Made by a program: the position numbers and the translations under genes. A DNA stretch of 64,000 nt from Candidatus Woesearchaeota archaeon (GTDB lineage: Archaea > Nanobdellota > Nanobdellia > Woesearchaeales > GW2011-AR9), in the NCBI GenBank assembly GCA_018676855.1, contig JABHDY010000003.1, positions 380,359 to 444,358 of the forward strand. Reading direction: 5' to 3'. The notes beneath the pieces are model-generated. The model did not search any database, was not told the origin of the DNA, and saw only the letters and a list, made by a program, of their open reading frames with translations. This document shows positions 51,838 through 60,120 of this stretch, piece by piece. Every line of letters starts with the position of its first letter. Positions within the stretch are counted from its first letter, which is position 1.

Positions 51838-52878
51838 TTATATAATTTTTAGTTGTAACAATTCAATAACTTCATTTCCAATGGTATCTGTAACTTTTAT
51901 ATCAACAAAATATATGCCCTGTTGACCATCCTGGGGAGTGAAAGAGATTATACCATTTTGATCAATATCAAATATGTTTGTGTTATCAGTATACATAACG
52001 TCATCTTTGTTAGTTTTAACTTCTAAATAAAACTTTTCACCGATAAATGTTTCATGATTCTTTAATTCTTCAACATTCAAAGTTTCATCATCATCAGAGA
52101 TCATTTCTATTATAAATTCAAAAGTAAAGTATTCATTATCAAAACTTACAAAACCGTCCTGTAATCGATATAAAATAATGTTGTTCTCAAATGGAGATGA
52201 GTCATAAATGGGGTATGCGTCAATATGTAAATTCTCATCATCTGCCCATCCATCTAAACAAGTTAAGCATATGAACCCTACATTTTCTTTATAATGTTCA
52301 ACTATCTTTCGCGCAGTTGTTAAGAATTTGTTGAGTTTGATCGGAGTAGAATAAATGAACTGGCTGACTTCTGTAACTGACTGTCCTTTACTTATTCTTA
52401 GAGGATATGTTAATTCAATTATTGTTTGTGTAGCATATGTAACCTGAACGACCGGATTTTCAGCATAAATGTTGTACCCCTGTTCTTTATGAAGAACAAA
52501 ATCGTTAACACATTCTACCATTTTTTCTTCAACATACTTTTTAAGTTCTTCTTCAGCTTTATCTTTTTCAATGACCATTGACGTATCGTCAAAATAATAA
52601 TATGGAAGTAAATCGTCAAAGAACACTATTGAATAATCAACTGGTGGGTTATAATAACCTCCCTGGTGGCCAGTTCGTAATAAACCTTTTTCAGACACTT
52701 CATTTAAACATGATTGAACATAATTCTCTACAGAAGAAGAATAGGGAACTTTAATCAAATCGTAATTCACTAACAATTCCTCTTTCTGAGTTTCTCCACG
52801 AAATATGAAAAAACCTACAGTTAGAATAATTAATATTCCAACAACTATAAAGATAGTTATTTGACCTCTTTTATTCAT
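51838..52878 (-). CDS. Pilin-like protein with class III signal peptide (cassette A)
   Basis: A 346-aa paralogue of the 35702 protein. It starts MNKRGQITIFIVVGILI (class III signal), shares GGYYNPPV, LLPYYYF, KEQGYNI, RISKG and CLTCLD motifs with the paralogue, and has an extra C-terminal cadherin- or Ig-like domain of about 95 residues (VELKNHETF... DIKVTDTIGNEV). The start at 52878 fits the TATA box at 52900-52908; the track start at 52899 adds seven residues. The promoter and first codons are in the right copy of the direct repeat. The 938-aa gene follows immediately. Confidence 0.7.
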   Translation of the reverse strand: MNKRGQITIFIVVGILIILTVGFFIFRGETQKEELLVNYDLIKVPYSSSVENYVQSCLNEVSEKGLLRTGHQGGYYNPPVDYSIVFFDDLLPYYYFDDTSMVIEKDKAEEELKKYVEEKMVECVNDFVLHKEQGYNIYAENPVVQVTYATQTIIELTYPLRISKGQSVTEVSQFIYSTPIKLNKFLTTARKIVEHYKENVGFICLTCLDGWADDENLHIDAYPIYDSSPFENNIILYRLQDGFVSFDNEYFTFEFIIEMISDDDETLNVEELKNHETFIGEKFYLEVKTNKDDVMYTDNTNIFDIDQNGIISFTPQDGQQGIYFVDIKVTDTIGNEVIELLQLKII

Positions 52879-52955
52879 AAAAAGAATGATTGATTTCAAC
52901 TATTTAAGTGTTTTGTGACGTCAAGAATGTCAGATTCCTTATTATTAAACGTTGT
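52828..52955. repeat. 128-bp direct repeat, right copy
   Basis: Same sequence as 36434-36561 with one difference. Here the upstream half is the natural 3' end of the intact 393-aa gene, so this copy looks like the original and the left one the derived copy. Confidence 0.9.
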
Positions 52956-54077
52956 TGTAACACTAACAACAATTCCTTCGTCTTCAGCAGGATTCTCAAG
53001 ACGAACATCAGCAATGAAATATAGTATTGTATCGCCGCACAAGTACGCTTTATTATCATCTCCCAAAACATAATCATTACACACATTATCATTATCAATA
53101 AAGTTACTTTTTTGTATTTCATTAGATTCATAGAAGTAGCCGAACTCAGATAAAACAGAATTAAATATGTCTGATGGTTTTCCCGAACGTCCTTCCAGGT
53201 ACGTTGCATCACTATAATACACAGTATATTTCTCTGCAAAATTGTCTTGTGCAAAACTAACAACGTATCTGTCTAAAGAGGAGTCGTACGTTACATCAGT
53301 AAGACTTACAGGTAATGCGGTTGTTGGTGTAAATTCTAATGCAAATTTGTATTTAATATCTATTATTGACGGGCTGATCACACAAAATTGTAGAACTCTT
53401 GTATTTGCAGTTAAAAAACCGTTATTTGTTATACATGTTCTGTCACGCCATTGATCGCCCATGTTTTGTTTTACACATTCAACTATATTGGAAGCAGTAC
53501 CACAGGCAGTAACAAGTGTCTGCGCTTCTTGATATATAGTATTATATTCAGAAAGATCATATCCTGTCTTAATAGTAAATGCGTAGGGAGTAATGTACTG
53601 TTGTGTATACATTTTATTTGCAGTAGTATGAAATAATGTATTATCCAATTGTAATACATGTCCATCTCCTTTAACAACTTCTTTATCAACAATTACATTT
53701 TCTGCTTCATGTGCAAACTTTACTTTGAACGCATTCTTAAACAATGAAACGAAATTAGTTTTTGAATCTGGAACACACCAATCATCATCTTTGTTCCATT
53801 TGTAAACATCGTCCAATATGCCACACGAAGGTTCAGTACTAAACCCACCTTTACCTGCTAAAGAAACTGCAGAATCTCGTGCAAGAACTCTCGTAGTTGA
53901 ATCTCGTTCCAAGAATTGTAATTCTGAAGTATAAAACCCATCATATAACAAATCAAAACTCCATTCGCCAGGAACTTCTTGTGAAAGAGTTACAGCATCA
54001 CTCATAATAAAGAACGTTGCAATAGCTCCAATAACTCCTAACAAAACCCAATGGAAAAAAGCACCTTTTTTATTCAT
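52896..54077 (-). CDS. Pilin-like envelope protein
   Basis: A 393-aa protein starting MNKKGAFFHWVLLGVIGAI: KKG plus a hydrophobic helix is a class III signal. The external domain has several cysteines in pairs (EPSCGILDD; DDDWCVPD; TACGTASNIVEC; NDNVCNDYVL) that may form disulfides. Its last codons lie in the right direct repeat and contain the TATA box of the next gene. It ends the operon that runs from the right edge of the window. Confidence 0.65.
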   Translation of the reverse strand: MNKKGAFFHWVLLGVIGAIATFFIMSDAVTLSQEVPGEWSFDLLYDGFYTSELQFLERDSTTRVLARDSAVSLAGKGGFSTEPSCGILDDVYKWNKDDDWCVPDSKTNFVSLFKNAFKVKFAHEAENVIVDKEVVKGDGHVLQLDNTLFHTTANKMYTQQYITPYAFTIKTGYDLSEYNTIYQEAQTLVTACGTASNIVECVKQNMGDQWRDRTCITNNGFLTANTRVLQFCVISPSIIDIKYKFALEFTPTTALPVSLTDVTYDSSLDRYVVSFAQDNFAEKYTVYYSDATYLEGRSGKPSDIFNSVLSEFGYFYESNEIQKSNFIDNDNVCNDYVLGDDNKAYLCGDTILYFIADVRLENPAEDEGIVVSVTTTFNNKESDILDVTKHLNS

Positions 54078-54082
54078 TATAT

Positions 54083-54370
54083 TTATTTACCATGTACGGG
54101 TACGATAGGTACTGGCTCTCCTCCCCTTATTTGTGTAATATATCTATTTATATCATCACTATCAATAGAATCGTCATTTTCATACCGTTCTATTTGATCA
54201 ACAACATAATTACTTGCTTCGTTAGCTTTCCTAACATTGCTATTAACAACCCTATCTCTATCATTCAATCCACCAATAAGTAAACCGTTGATAAGTAATA
54301 ACGCAAGAACTGCAATAAAAACTGTAAAGACTAAATCAAAAAAGTCGTCCAGCATAGCTTTTTTATTCAT
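54083..54370 (-). CDS. Small pilin-like protein
   Basis: A 95-aa protein starting MNKKAMLDDFFDLVFTVFIA; the track ORF begins 18 nt upstream inside the preceding gene. One N-terminal membrane helix is followed by a short acidic external part. The KKAM variant lacks the glycine before the helix, so cleavage by prepilin peptidase is less certain. The preceding stop is 4 nt away. Confidence 0.6.
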   Translation of the reverse strand: MNKKAMLDDFFDLVFTVFIAVLALLLINGLLIGGLNDRDRVVNSNVRKANEASNYVVDQIERYENDDSIDSDDINRYITQIRGGEPVPIVPVHGK

Positions 54371-54374
54371 TATT

Positions 54375-54881
54375 TTATGTATCCTCATAATTTCTAAAGT
54401 GTGGTATTTTAACTTGTGTATGTATTAACAACTCATCTTTTGATAATATTCCGTTTGCATCCCTCACAAAGACATTTCGTTTTAACGTAAACGTTGCTGC
54501 ATTAAAATAATTGTTCGTTTTAATGGTGGTACCCTTATCACGAAGTTCAAGTTCAAAATTGAACGTTCCGTGACCTTTTTCAGGATTAGTTTTGTAACAT
54601 AATAATTCCATTCGTTCAGTTGTAAATTTGTCTAAATCAATAACTCCTGGATAGACACGTTTAGTATCGACGTCTTGATATGCAAAACATTCAGGAATGT
54701 TTGTAAAGCGCAGAGAAATAAATTCTGCGTTAATTTCTGGTGGAAATTCTGTTAAGGCATTACGATAATTAACAATTATTAACACAAATCCAATAACAAC
54801 TAACGTAATGATAAATCCTGCAATCATCCAATATATTGACTTTCGTGCAACGTCAAACTGCGCTTTTTTGTTTATTGACAT
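54375..54881 (-). CDS. Pilin-like protein
   Basis: A 168-aa protein starting MSINKKAQFDVARKSIYWMIAG. A membrane helix at about 17-38 precedes a beta-rich external domain. The ATG overlaps the previous stop by 10 nt (ATGTCAATAA). KKAQF replaces the usual KKGQ. Part of the same operon. Confidence 0.62.
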   Translation of the reverse strand: MSINKKAQFDVARKSIYWMIAGFIITLVVIGFVLIIVNYRNALTEFPPEINAEFISLRFTNIPECFAYQDVDTKRVYPGVIDLDKFTTERMELLCYKTNPEKGHGTFNFELELRDKGTTIKTNNYFNAATFTLKRNVFVRDANGILSKDELLIHTQVKIPHFRNYEDT

Positions 54882-55282
54882 GGTTTAATTGTAACTATTT
54901 TATTTTGTTTTTTTATACATAACGTTCCCGTATCTTTTACTGATCCTGATGCAGAATGTTCAAATGGAAGGGACATGTATCGTCGTACAGGAAATGGATC
55001 TGTTCCTTCATCTTGATCTTCAAGAACAACAATCTCGTCCGAGGTAAGAAGGAACGTATATCCAGTAATATCTTTTGGATATTCAATTGACGCATCGCCA
55101 GGAGTTCCAACAAGCGTATTTATCATCATACGCATATCTTCTGCATAGAACGTTTTCTGCGTATTTGTTGACCCTGCAAATTCTGTCGCAACTGAAAATG
55201 TTATAAGAATGACAAGTATGACGGCAAGAATTTCAAAAATGGCCATAAGAATGCTTGAGCCTTTTTTATTCAAACGTAACAT
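54872..55282 (-). CDS. Pilin-like protein
   Basis: A 136-aa protein starting MLRLNKKGSSILMAIFEILAVILVILI, a clear class III signal. The ATG at 55282 follows a GGAGGA site located inside the end of the upstream gene; the track start 18 nt earlier overlaps that site. The external domain contains a DxDEGTDPFPVRRYMSLPF segment. Function in the complex unknown. Confidence 0.65.
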   Translation of the reverse strand: MLRLNKKGSSILMAIFEILAVILVILITFSVATEFAGSTNTQKTFYAEDMRMMINTLVGTPGDASIEYPKDITGYTFLLTSDEIVVLEDQDEGTDPFPVRRYMSLPFEHSASGSVKDTGTLCIKKQNKIVTIKPCQ

Positions 55283-55961
55283 ACACCATTCCTCCTTCAT
55301 TCTTCAGTTTGGTGACTGTTCTACGAGGATCGTCTCCTGATCTAAATTTGTAAAATTGTTGGACGTTAACATCATCTTCAAGTTGAATGACGACTGATTG
55401 TTTACAGAATAGTTCTCTGTTGAATATTTGTAAAACTCCAGTAACTGTTTGAGAACGAGGTAATGGTTCTTCACGCACGAACGTATCAATAAATTCAACT
55501 TGTTGACATAACATCATACAATCTTTCTTAATACCTTCTTTTGTACATTTATTATCGGGATAATCATAAAAAACATAGTATTGTTTACAATCATCGCCTG
55601 AGCATTGACGCATGTATTCTTTTGTTGGTGATCCACCAAAATTTGGAACATTTTTTCCAAATCCAGACCGAGCATCAAAATCGAAAGCAGGAACTGAAGG
55701 ATATTTCAACCAAACTTTTTCACCATCCTCATTAAACTTCACAATTGACGTATCATCATCTAATATTAACAAAAAACTTGACTGGCTCCCATCACCACTA
55801 TTAGAAACCGTTCCAATAACATTAACAAAATCGTTAAAGTTTGTTGCAGCTTGATTACTTAACCTAAACAATTTAGATGTAAAGTAACATGCAGGAGTAA
55901 AAATAAGTAATGCTAAGACTACTGTTACAAGAAACTTTATCATGATAGCTTTTTTGTTCAT
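55266..55961 (-). CDS. Pilin-like protein
   Basis: A 231-aa protein starting MNKKAIMIKFLVTVVLALLIFTP. One N-terminal helix, then an external domain with cysteine pairs (CSGDDC, KCTKEGIKKDCMMLC). The ATG at 55961 lies 2 nt after the preceding stop; the ORF track start is 24 nt upstream. Overlaps the following gene by 17 nt. Confidence 0.62.
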   Translation of the reverse strand: MNKKAIMIKFLVTVVLALLIFTPACYFTSKLFRLSNQAATNFNDFVNVIGTVSNSGDGSQSSFLLILDDDTSIVKFNEDGEKVWLKYPSVPAFDFDARSGFGKNVPNFGGSPTKEYMRQCSGDDCKQYYVFYDYPDNKCTKEGIKKDCMMLCQQVEFIDTFVREEPLPRSQTVTGVLQIFNRELFCKQSVVIQLEDDVNVQQFYKFRSGDDPRRTVTKLKNEGGMVYVTFE

Positions 55962-55963
55962 TG

Positions 55964-56272
55964 TTATGTTAGTGTGTTTACACAATCTGTTGCTTTATTA
56001 AACGGATCAGAACATGGTTTACTACATATTTCATCATTCCCTAACTGATCTTTTCCTAATTCTTGCTTTTCTGGATCGCAGGGACAATCATCAAACGCAT
56101 CAGCAGCATTATCTTTATCACAGTCTGCTAATCCAGCAATTCTTGTATCGATAGTATCAAACGCTTTACTACTTCCTCCACGGAAATATACTAATATTAA
56201 CAAAACAACTACTAACACTAATAATGCAGTTCCTATAATCCACCACATTTGTGACATTCCTTTTTTATCCAT
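55964..56272 (-). CDS. Small pilin-like protein with a calcium-binding-like motif
   Basis: A 102-aa protein: MDKKGMSQMWWIIGTALLVLVVVLLILVYF is a strong class III signal, followed by DCDKDNAADAFDDCPCDP, which resembles thrombospondin type 3 calcium repeats. A GAGGTG site precedes the ATG. The short external part suggests a minor pilin or surface tether. Confidence 0.68.
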   Translation of the reverse strand: MDKKGMSQMWWIIGTALLVLVVVLLILVYFRGGSSKAFDTIDTRIAGLADCDKDNAADAFDDCPCDPEKQELGKDQLGNDEICSKPCSDPFNKATDCVNTLT

Positions 56273-56289
56273 AATTAAAACACCTCTTT

Positions 56290-57150
56290 TTACGTTCCTG
56301 CAATGCCTGCAACAAGGTTACAGTTCTTAAAAAATTCCTTTTGAATTCCTCGTTCAAGATCTACTAATATAATACCATCTGTAGTAACTTTTTTAGTCAT
56401 TAAATCAGAAACTGTAGTGCTTATCCCAGCAGCGCCAATAGCTAATAAACCTAACCCACCCGTACCAATTCCAAATATTGCAATAGATGTTATTCCAATT
56501 GCAGCTGCAGCCGTACCGCCAGCAGTAAGTTCTGGAACCAGTACGCCACTTGTTGACTTTGCTTTAAATGCAATACCGTACGCCCTGTCAGGTTTAATAC
56601 CTTCATTGGTAAGAACGCCTATAACATATCCTGGGCCGCCACCACCATATTGAAAATAATCTAAATATTTTATATTCTTTTTTGGATAATCTGTTGTTCG
56701 TAAAAAATCTTTAAATTCTTGTGCAGAAACTCCATCGCCAACAAAATCATTATCTTCTTCAACAAGTATTGTTGAACAGACAAAACATTTTGAACCGCCA
56801 CTAAACGCGTTTGTATTTTCAAACACGCTTGTTTTGTACCGGCCCTCACCAAAAATGTCCCAACAACGTGCCATTTTGTCTGCAATAATTTGTTGAACCT
56901 CTTCTTTACTACCAGATATCTTTTTATCAATAGTTTGACATAGTAATGGCGCAATTTTTTGTTCCGTCCCTAACACTTTGAAAGATGCGACTGAACGGAG
57001 AGCAACACTATCTTTACATAACGCTTCCGCCTGTTTTTCTTCAGCATCAGACATGAACCTAAATACGACACCTGCAATAAGCATAAAACTAAGTATGACT
57101 ATTATTAACGCTACAAGAAATCCCATACTAAGACCTTTTTTATTTACCAT
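56290..57150 (-). CDS. Pilin-like protein with a second hydrophobic region
   Basis: A 286-aa protein starting MVNKKGLSMGFLVALIIVILSFMLIAGV (class III signal). Besides the N-terminal helix, a Gly/Ala-rich hydrophobic segment at about 205-245 (TAAAAIGITSIAIFGIGTGG) may cross the membrane. Cysteines are paired (KCFVCSTI). The next gene starts 2 nt earlier on the message. Confidence 0.62.
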   Translation of the reverse strand: MVNKKGLSMGFLVALIIVILSFMLIAGVVFRFMSDAEEKQAEALCKDSVALRSVASFKVLGTEQKIAPLLCQTIDKKISGSKEEVQQIIADKMARCWDIFGEGRYKTSVFENTNAFSGGSKCFVCSTILVEEDNDFVGDGVSAQEFKDFLRTTDYPKKNIKYLDYFQYGGGGPGYVIGVLTNEGIKPDRAYGIAFKAKSTSGVLVPELTAGGTAAAAIGITSIAIFGIGTGGLGLLAIGAAGISTTVSDLMTKKVTTDGIILVDLERGIQKEFFKNCNLVAGIAGT

Positions 57151-57152
57151 TT

Positions 57153-57977
57153 TTAACTACATGAATTAATTTTCCCTGTTTTCAATTGTTGTGGAATAGA
57201 AAATTCGTCGCCGTTGTTAGAGAAATAATCTTCGTCAAGACCATCTTCATCATTATCACCAGTTGGAAAAAAACAAATATGTTCATTGTCTGGTTTGTAC
57301 AAGAACCCATTGTCATTGAAATTTTCATATTCATTAATTATGTTTGATGGAAGTACAGGGATACGAATAATATTACCTTCCATCATTCCTTGAAAAGAAT
57401 CAAACGTAATCATAATTTGTTTTACAGGCATAAAATATTGACCAAGTGCTGGATTTTCAAGATATACTTTTTTTCTTTCCAAGGGTCGTACAACACCATA
57501 ATTCCACTCTCCAAAAAAGACATCATAAAATTTGTCAACAACATCCTCACTTCCAGCAATAACGCAGGGTTTAACACCTTCAATTTCTTTATAGAACACT
57601 TCTTGTACACCACCAACGCCACGTAACACTTCTATTGCAGTTGATTTTTTTTGTTCATTGTATGTAAGGGTAATCGTTGTTCCACCTAACGATGAAAATC
57701 CACCATAATTATCAAAACAAAATTTTGTAGTACTACTTTTCATACGTTCCATCGTTGATATTAATTTATCAACTTCTGCTTGTTGAGCTGGAGGGAGTGT
57801 AGGTCTACTTGCAGTAACTTCTTCTGCACCTATTAAATCGTCAATACTTGCGTTAACATCTGACACAACATCTTTCACACTTTCAAACGCGCCAGTAGGA
57901 TTATAATAAAACAATAAAAATAGAACAAGAACAACGAGAGGTATTATGTACGATAAAAGTTTTTTTATTGCAACCAT
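57153..57977 (-). CDS. Membrane-anchored extracellular protein of the pilin-like operon
   Basis: A 274-aa protein with one N-terminal helix (MVAIKKLLSYIIPLVVLVLFLLFYY), a linker rich in Ser/Thr/Pro and an external domain of about 190 residues ending in an acidic DNDEDGLDEDYF stretch. It lacks the KKG cleavage site, so it is probably an uncleaved anchor. Its ATG overlaps the upstream stop (TAATG). Confidence 0.6.
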   Translation of the reverse strand: MVAIKKLLSYIIPLVVLVLFLLFYYNPTGAFESVKDVVSDVNASIDDLIGAEEVTASRPTLPPAQQAEVDKLISTMERMKSSTTKFCFDNYGGFSSLGGTTITLTYNEQKKSTAIEVLRGVGGVQEVFYKEIEGVKPCVIAGSEDVVDKFYDVFFGEWNYGVVRPLERKKVYLENPALGQYFMPVKQIMITFDSFQGMMEGNIIRIPVLPSNIINEYENFNDNGFLYKPDNEHICFFPTGDNDEDGLDEDYFSNNGDEFSIPQQLKTGKINSCS

Positions 57978-58129
57978 TACAACAACTCCTTCAATTTATC
58001 AAATAGTCCGACCAATTGTGTACGTAAACCACCATACCATGCAATAACAAACAAAAGAAGGATAAGTGAAAGAATAATAATTACTAATTGCCACATCTCC
58101 ATACCCTTCTTATCTTTAAACATATTCAT
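57977..58129 (-). CDS. Very small pilin-like protein (50 aa)
   Basis: Too short for the ORF track; translated by hand. It begins MNMFKDKKGMEMWQLVIIILSLILLLFVIAW and ends with an amphipathic tail (LVGLFDKLKELL). DKKG plus a hydrophobic helix makes a class III signal with almost no external domain. The overlaps on both sides (ATGA upstream, TAATG downstream) show tight coupling within the operon. Confidence 0.7.
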   Translation of the reverse strand: MNMFKDKKGMEMWQLVIIILSLILLLFVIAWYGGLRTQLVGLFDKLKELL

Positions 58130-58254
58130 GGTAATAACCGTCCTTTTAGTTTAATAAAATAAAAAATTAAAAAAAAGCCAAGCAATGCGCCAATGATAAC
58201 GATAACCAGTGTTGTTGGACTTGTCCAGTCAACCCCTTTCTTGTTAAATTTCAT
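58126..58254 (-). CDS. Very small pilin-like protein (42 aa)
   Basis: Hand-translated 42-aa gene, MKFNKKGVDWTSPTTLVIVIIGALLG, with KKG and a hydrophobic helix ending in basic residues (LKGRLLP). It starts directly after the previous stop (TAAATG) and overlaps the 50-aa gene by 4 nt (ATGA). Such mini-pilins could be fillers or plugs of a filament or a membrane complex. Confidence 0.68.
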   Translation of the reverse strand: MKFNKKGVDWTSPTTLVIVIIGALLGFFLIFYFIKLKGRLLP

Positions 58255-58635
58255 TTATGTACATTTTTTGTCAGTTCCACAAGTACCTGAAATACATTCT
58301 ATACCTGAAGTACATGTTTTCCCTTGACTTTTCTTTGAACCAAAGCAACATTCTTTTGCTGTATCCTTACAACTAAATGCACTAGAAACAGATCCACCAA
58401 CGTTCTCGCAATCTGCTACAGTAGAATGTGTACAATCTCCACCTTTACTCTCACAATCTAACAAACCGCCTTCAAGTGTACCTGTCTTGCTTGTAAACAT
58501 GACCATCAATATGATCATAACTACAAGCGCTATAACAGCACCAATAATTATCCACCACATGTTTGCGGAAGCTTTCCGACCATGAGGAAGGAAAGTAAAA
58601 AAATTGCTAAACCAATTTTTATTTACTTTCTTCAT
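58255..58635 (-). CDS. Pilin-like protein with a cysteine-rich external domain
   Basis: A 126-aa protein starting MKKVNKNWFSNF. A helix (about 26-48, MWWIIIGAVIALVVMIILMVMF) precedes a domain with twelve cysteines, ending in a C-x-SGIECISGTCGTDKKC module like those of the lipoproteins at 42 kb. The signal is less typical (HGRKASANMWW). The ATG at 58635 is 2 nt past the preceding stop. Confidence 0.62.
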   Translation of the reverse strand: MKKVNKNWFSNFFTFLPHGRKASANMWWIIIGAVIALVVMIILMVMFTSKTGTLEGGLLDCESKGGDCTHSTVADCENVGGSVSSAFSCKDTAKECCFGSKKSQGKTCTSGIECISGTCGTDKKCT

Positions 58636-58637
58636 TT

Positions 58638-58979
58638 CTAGCTCCACTTACAGCCAGCAATTAAACAACTGGTTTGATCATTAGCTTTACAATCAGCAAC
58701 TCTCGTTTCAAGATCTGTAATTGCTTCCTGTTGTTCTTCAGGTGTTTCTGCAGAACCGTATGCACGAAGGAAATTTTGTTCTGATAAGCCAGTTGGTTGA
58801 CAATCACCATACGAAATTCGTATTTTTGCTATTTCTGTTTGGCCTTCTTTACTGACACCTCGTTCAAAATCTGCAGATTTTGCAGTAAAAATAACTACAA
58901 GAACTACGAGAACTATTAACGCTATAGCAGCAACAATTATTACATTTAACGAAAGACCTTGCCCTTTTTTGGAAAACAT
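58638..58979 (-). CDS. Pilin-like protein, first gene of the second operon
   Basis: A 113-aa protein with a textbook class III signal, MFSKKGQGLSLNVIIVAAIALIVLVVLVVIF. The helical external part (EQQEAITDLETRVADCK) ends in a short cysteine turn (CLIAGCKWS). This is the closest to a major pilin by size. GAGGTGAAAG precedes the ATG, and a TATA box at 59045-59055 starts a new transcript. Confidence 0.7.
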   Translation of the reverse strand: MFSKKGQGLSLNVIIVAAIALIVLVVLVVIFTAKSADFERGVSKEGQTEIAKIRISYGDCQPTGLSEQNFLRAYGSAETPEEQQEAITDLETRVADCKANDQTSCLIAGCKWS

Positions 58980-59044
58980 TCTTCTTTCACCTCATTTTTT
59001 ATCTATCTATGACTATTCTATCCTTCTATTTGAGAAAGAAAAAT

Positions 59045-59055
59045 GGTATATAAAC
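59045..59055 (-). promoter_or_regulatory. TATA box for the 58979-52896 pilin-like operon
   Basis: The minus strand reads GGTTTATATACC. Transcription near 59022 leaves a leader of about 40 nt with a ribosome binding site. It separates the genes here from those that end at 59074. Confidence 0.5.
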
Positions 59056-59073
59056 CTTGCTATAATTTCACGT

Positions 59074-59604
59074 CTATTCACACACATACAGCACACTTCT
59101 GACAAGACCGTTACCTGATGGCAAATAGAAATCTCCTGACGTATCACGTACACGATCTTGACAATGTCCACCTGTACCGGTTACCGCATTATATCCATCA
59201 ATGTACAAAAACTCTTCATTGTTTGAAACCATTTCAGATACAAAATGGTATTTCTTTCCCCACACGCCAAGAGTTTGGTCTAAAAGTTCTTCAATTTTAA
59301 ATTGTAAAAATTCACAACTTGGTTTTCCTTCACAAATATAGTTACTATGTACATCGCCAAATACTGCACAATCGTCAAGTAAATCACCTTCAATTTGTGG
59401 AAATTGTGCTGTTCCTTCGGTACAACCAGTTACTGTCATTTTCATAACTGCTGCCATTGTACTTGCAGCAAGTTCCTTCCGAGTAAATATGTTCTTATCA
59501 GGTTCATCTTTAAGCGCAAATTGTGCCATGAAAAGAATGCCAAGAGTAATAAGTATAACTATAACAACCAACCCTGCCATTTCCATCTGTGCACGTCGTC
59601 TCAT
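59074..59604 (-). CDS. Pilin-like protein
   Basis: A 176-aa protein starting MRRRAQMEMAGLVVIVILITLGILFMAQF. RRRAQ before the helix is a class III signal variant. The external domain holds several cysteines (DDCAVFGD; ICEGKPSCEFL; GHCQDR) and ends in LYVCE. It overlaps the upstream gene by 4 nt. Last gene of the first pilin-like operon. Confidence 0.65.
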   Translation of the reverse strand: MRRRAQMEMAGLVVIVILITLGILFMAQFALKDEPDKNIFTRKELAASTMAAVMKMTVTGCTEGTAQFPQIEGDLLDDCAVFGDVHSNYICEGKPSCEFLQFKIEELLDQTLGVWGKKYHFVSEMVSNNEEFLYIDGYNAVTGTGGHCQDRVRDTSGDFYLPSGNGLVRSVLYVCE

Positions 59605-60113
59605 GAATATACCTCTACCGTAACAACGCCAAAACCGTACGTTGGTTCACCGTTTGATTGTTGCGATTCATCTTTCAATGTCACGATAAAATATGTTGGT
59701 TTTGTTTTAGTAGTATCAGGTTTTTGATTATCATATATTGTCCACGTATCTGTACCACCATCCGGAACTTCAGGATAATATTGTTTCACAGTTATCTTCG
59801 CATACGAAAACATGTTAAAATAATAATTTTTATTATCAGCAAACACTGACTCGGCAGACTTTAATTTCATCATGTCAAAACAAAACTGTTCAGCTTCTGC
59901 GTCTCCCTTACTACATAACAGTTCAGGTAAGAATAACGTTTTTGTGGTTGTATCAATGGCCCTTCTAGCAAACAATTCGTCCTGTTGTTGATTAAATGAT
60001 ACTTCAGAATATTTATAATAAAAAATTGAACCAAAAAGTACTAATATAAAAAATATGAAAAGGACGGCAATAGTTTCGGACATGTGAACTTGTCCACGTT
60101 TTGTTCGTTTCAT
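59601..60113 (-). CDS. Pilin-like protein
   Basis: A 170-aa protein starting MKRTKRGQVHMSETIAVLFIFFILVLFG; KRGQ is the class III site. The external domain is mixed alpha/beta with one cysteine pair (LLCSKGDAEAEQFC). The ATGA overlap with the next gene shows coupling. Confidence 0.68.
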   Translation of the reverse strand: MKRTKRGQVHMSETIAVLFIFFILVLFGSIFYYKYSEVSFNQQQDELFARRAIDTTTKTLFLPELLCSKGDAEAEQFCFDMMKLKSAESVFADNKNYYFNMFSYAKITVKQYYPEVPDGGTDTWTIYDNQKPDTTKTKPTYFIVTLKDESQQSNGEPTYGFGVVTVEVYS

Positions 60114-60120
60114 TGTATAT

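Larger units (their letters stand above)
36434..52955. mobile_element. Candidate integrated element or recombinase-linked cassette region
   Basis: About 16.4 kb bounded by the 128-bp direct repeats. Inside are two tyrosine-recombinase catalytic-domain genes, a possible DNA-binding partner, a membrane-anchored nuclease-like gene, a ribbon-helix-helix plus 805-aa gene pair, four plus-strand envelope genes, and a pilin-like plus secreted-protein pair parallel to the one just outside the left repeat. Recombination between the repeats would release a circle and join the pilin operon to the 35702 gene. The alternative is tandem duplication with gene conversion of the 5' ends. No tRNA is at either end. 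Confidence 0.55.
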
